From the NCBI GenBank assembly GCA_050942895.1, contig JBMNOE010000047.1, positions 1-7,571 of the forward strand: 7,571 nt of DNA, read 5' to 3'. Made by a program: the position numbers and the translations under genes. Below, piece after piece: positions 5,910-7,571 of this stretch. Under the pieces are notes generated by a model. That model did no database searches. It saw nothing but the letters and a program-made list of their open reading frames with translations, and was not told the origin of the DNA. Source of the DNA: JBNRMR01 sp050942895. GTDB lineage: Bacteria; Bacillota; Clostridia; Christensenellales; UBA1750. Each line of letters begins with the position of its first letter. The first letter of the stretch is position 1.

Positions 5910-5958
5910 CATCTTACACTATAGTCATCTTACACTATAGGTTTTATTTCTATAGTGT
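5910..5958. promoter_or_regulatory. Possible operator: three copies of ACACTATAG upstream of uxaE
   Basis: CATCTTACACTATAG occurs at 5910-5924 and again at 5926-5940 (period 16). A third, inverted site CTATAGTGT lies at 5950-5958, so the last two form a 9-bp inverted repeat with a 9-base spacer. The cluster covers about -20 to -70 relative to P1, where a sugar-responsive activator or repressor would bind. No regulator gene is in the window. Confidence 0.5.
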
Positions 5959-5993
5959 TTTTTTACGTCATTTTCAGAAAGATGGTTAAACCT

Positions 5994-6104
5994 ATGGCAG
6001 TTTTCCGAAAAGAACGAAACAAAAGCTATACCGCAATGAGCAACCACCTTCTACGCAGCAAGGAGCTTACCCAAAACGCAAAAGGACTGTCACCGCAACG
6101 ATAA
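5994..6104 (+). pseudogene. Fragment of a mobile-element replication initiator (replisome organiser/HTH type)
   Basis: ATG at 5994 opens 36 codons ending in TAA at 6102-6104. The peptide begins MAVFRKERNKSYTAMSNHLL and continues RSKELTQNAKGL, which I recognise as the start of helix-turn-helix replisome-organiser or DnaD-like initiators of phages and integrative conjugative elements. In those, FRxEKNxxYTxMSNxHLRxxxLxxKAKGLL leads into the DNA-binding domain. Here the similarity stops abruptly after KGL, and an alternative in-frame ATG lies at 5982 with no clear ribosome site for either. Bases 6105-6250 show no gene I can identify. One plus-strand frame from 6091 is open to TGA near 6230 without a start or known match, and may be more element debris. 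This is read as a remnant of a deleted mobile element. Confidence 0.6.
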
Positions 6105-6245
6105 CCCAGCATATAAACGGTAATCAGACGCAGGACTTGAGTCTTCAAAGTCTTGCCGGCCTTGTGTCTGCTTTAGCCTTCGCTCCCTGCGGCAAGCCGT
6201 TGTTGGCGCGCTTTTCCCTTGATGAGCGGTGATAGGGGCGTTATA

Positions 6246-6271
6246 CTATAGCTTTTAACTATCGCTTTTAA
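6246..6271. repeat. 13-base tandem repeat (CTATAGCTTTTAA / CTATCGCTTTTAA)
   Basis: Two adjacent 13-base units differ at one base and overlap the end of the broken gene on the minus strand. CTATCGCTTTTA recurs exactly at 1864-1875, where it lies beside AGCTTTCGCTTTT (1846-1858) in the spacer before the SorE-like gene. Confidence 0.6.
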
Positions 6272-7571
6272 ACAGAAGCTCACCGTCCAACTTCAGCGAG
6301 GCAGCCGATGTGGTGGTGGCTACGACGAAGCCGATGAACTTACCATCCTCGATCGCCAACACGGTTTAGGCCTTGTACTCGCACGTGCCGGGGCTGGAAG
6401 GCAGGGCGGAAAAGTCGATAAGCGCCGTGGGGCACTCGACACCAAGGGTGCTTTTCCATTTGATATTCTCCATTCGAAGGCGGGGACCAGCGTAAAGGGG
6501 ATGCTGTAACAGGTCCAAAGCGTGGTCCTTTCCCTGCGCTCGATCCTAACGAAGCATTCGTGCCAAAGCCCCCGTCTCCGGTGCGCCTCAAGGCAAAGTC
6601 ATACAGCTTCAATTCCCCGGCTGCAAGCTCCAACTCCTGCCTTTCGCCGCCGGAAAGCTGCCCCGGAAGTTCCAGCCACAGGCTGCCGGAGTAATCTGCT
6701 CTCATTTTGCTTTCCACTGATGGGATGATCGCCTCCGAAAGCCATGGCCGAGGACGGCTCCGACTTGGTGAAACCTCCTTCGGGCATCAGCCAGTGGTTT
6801 TGCCGGCATTCATAGACAAGCGCAAAGGCGCCGCGGACAGAGATATTCTCCCGCTCGGCCTGGACGAGCCTGTGCATTCGGTAAATGCGCTCGGTCAGCC
6901 CGTCAATGGTCTTGGGCGCGTTGAAGCCGCTGACGGCAGCGCTTACCTTGATCTGGTCGCCGACGGGCTCTTTCCACCTTTGGACGATGACATCCACGCC
7001 CCCCAGCATCTGTGGCTTATACAGGCGGAGTGAAAACTGCGCGTATTCGCTCCAGACGCAGTGGGCATCTTCAAGGAGCTTGACTGCCTCCCGGCGGCAT
7101 TCGTCACCGCCTTGGAGCATATAATCCTTCAGCGAAACTGCGGCCTTGAGCTTGAGAGAATAATATCTCCCCAGCAGCGAAAGGGCCAGGATATCGTTTA
7201 AAGTGGCGAGAAGATGGGGATCGCCTGTATTTTCGCGGCTTAGCAGCTCTGCCGCTTCTTTGGCAGCAAAGGCGGCGTTATCATATATTTCCTGGGCGCA
7301 CTCAAGGGGCGTAATGCCCGAAGGGGTTTTCCCATCATGCTTGGCTTCGCAGTATTCACCAACGCTCAAATGTCCGGAACCCGGCATCGCCGGGCATTGC
7401 ATAAATTCGTTTACGCTGCCGAATATGGGCGCTTCCACCGTCTGGCGGAAGAAGCAGCAGCCCTCGGGGTACCACTGAAAATCCATGCTGTTCCAATGTG
7501 TGCGCTGAAACAGTGGGATGACCCGCGAGGCGGCGCTCCAGGCAGCCAACAGGCGCTTAGAATCCGCGAAA
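6255..7571 (-). pseudogene. Decayed 3' part of a large protein, possibly a carbohydrate-active enzyme
   Basis: The minus-strand frame is open at the right edge (FADSKRLLAAW...), so the gene starts outside the window. Natural-looking protein then moves between frames. The edge frame runs to about 6715, ending near SSAMAFGGDHPIS. A second frame covers about 6715-6575 (GSLWLELPGQLSGG, ELKLYDFALRR). The first frame returns at about 6570-6485 (LWHECFVRIERR, TLWTCYSIPF). A third frame follows to TAA at 6257-6255 (NIKWKSTLGVECPTAL, IEDGKFIGFVVATTT). The third frame has a TAA at 6368-6366. That makes at least three frameshifts and one nonsense change. The alpha-helical first half (QWYPE, ALSLLGRYYSLKLKAA, YKPQML) followed by a beta-rich end suggests the C-terminus of a glycoside-hydrolase-like protein, but I cannot assign a family. 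Sequencing error is an alternative, less likely beside intact genes. Confidence 0.65.

Noticed and set aside
5932..5964. Plus-strand terminator (ACACTATAG inverted repeat followed by a T-run)
   Set aside because: The shape fits weakly, but the stem is AT-rich, no plus-strand gene ends there, and the same 9-mer is repeated again outside the hairpin, which suits an operator better.
6340..6717. 125-codon minus-strand frame as a separate gene
   Set aside because: It overlaps the longer broken frame. Only its first ~50 residues look natural, and they continue the same protein, so it is treated as one segment of the pseudogene.

Overview
The window looks like chromosome of a Gram-positive anaerobe, probably a clostridial Firmicute. 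The genes have strong AAAGGAG/AAGGAG-type ribosome binding sites. Coding DNA is moderately GC-rich and is separated by AT-rich spacers with TATAAT promoters and short hairpin terminators. A LysM cell-wall protein sits at the left edge, and the closest relatives I recognise for the enzymes are sugar-acid and sugar-alcohol enzymes. The taxonomic placement is an inference from these traits only.

Layout. Bases 1-209 (+) hold the 3' end of a LysM-domain protein, followed by its own terminator (220-248). Bases 250-565 carry no convincing gene but contain two inverted repeats, one with a perfect 20-bp stem. Three genes on the minus strand then form one probable operon, read from right to left: a SrlD-like sorbitol-6-phosphate dehydrogenase (3946-3170), a mannitol-1-phosphate-dehydrogenase-family enzyme (3139-1919) and a SorE-like L-sorbose-1-phosphate reductase (1822-566). 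The operon has a clear promoter at 4187-4160. Upstream is a separate minus-strand unit, the tagaturonate-epimerase-family gene uxaE (5781-4321), with two promoters and its own terminator (4275-4298).

The right part is decayed. A 36-codon stub of a plus-strand replication-initiator-like gene (5994-6104) suggests a mobile-element remnant. Bases 6255-7571 hold the broken 3' part of a large minus-strand protein, with at least three frameshifts and one in-frame stop; it continues past the window edge.

How the genes may work together. By family, SorE, SrlD and the MtlD-like enzyme all exchange ketose and hexitol phosphates that meet at fructose 6-phosphate, while UxaE epimerises C4 of a ketose acid. 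No transporter, PTS protein, kinase or regulator is present, so the substrate cannot be read from the window. The combination suggests a ketose/hexitol or hexuronate interconversion pathway.

The most unusual feature is non-coding. A promoter/hairpin cassette occurs twice in tandem before the srlD operon and once, diverged, before uxaE. In every copy the -10 box lies at the same distance from a hairpin that would form the extreme 5' end of the mRNA. The hairpin keeps its fold although its sequence differs.
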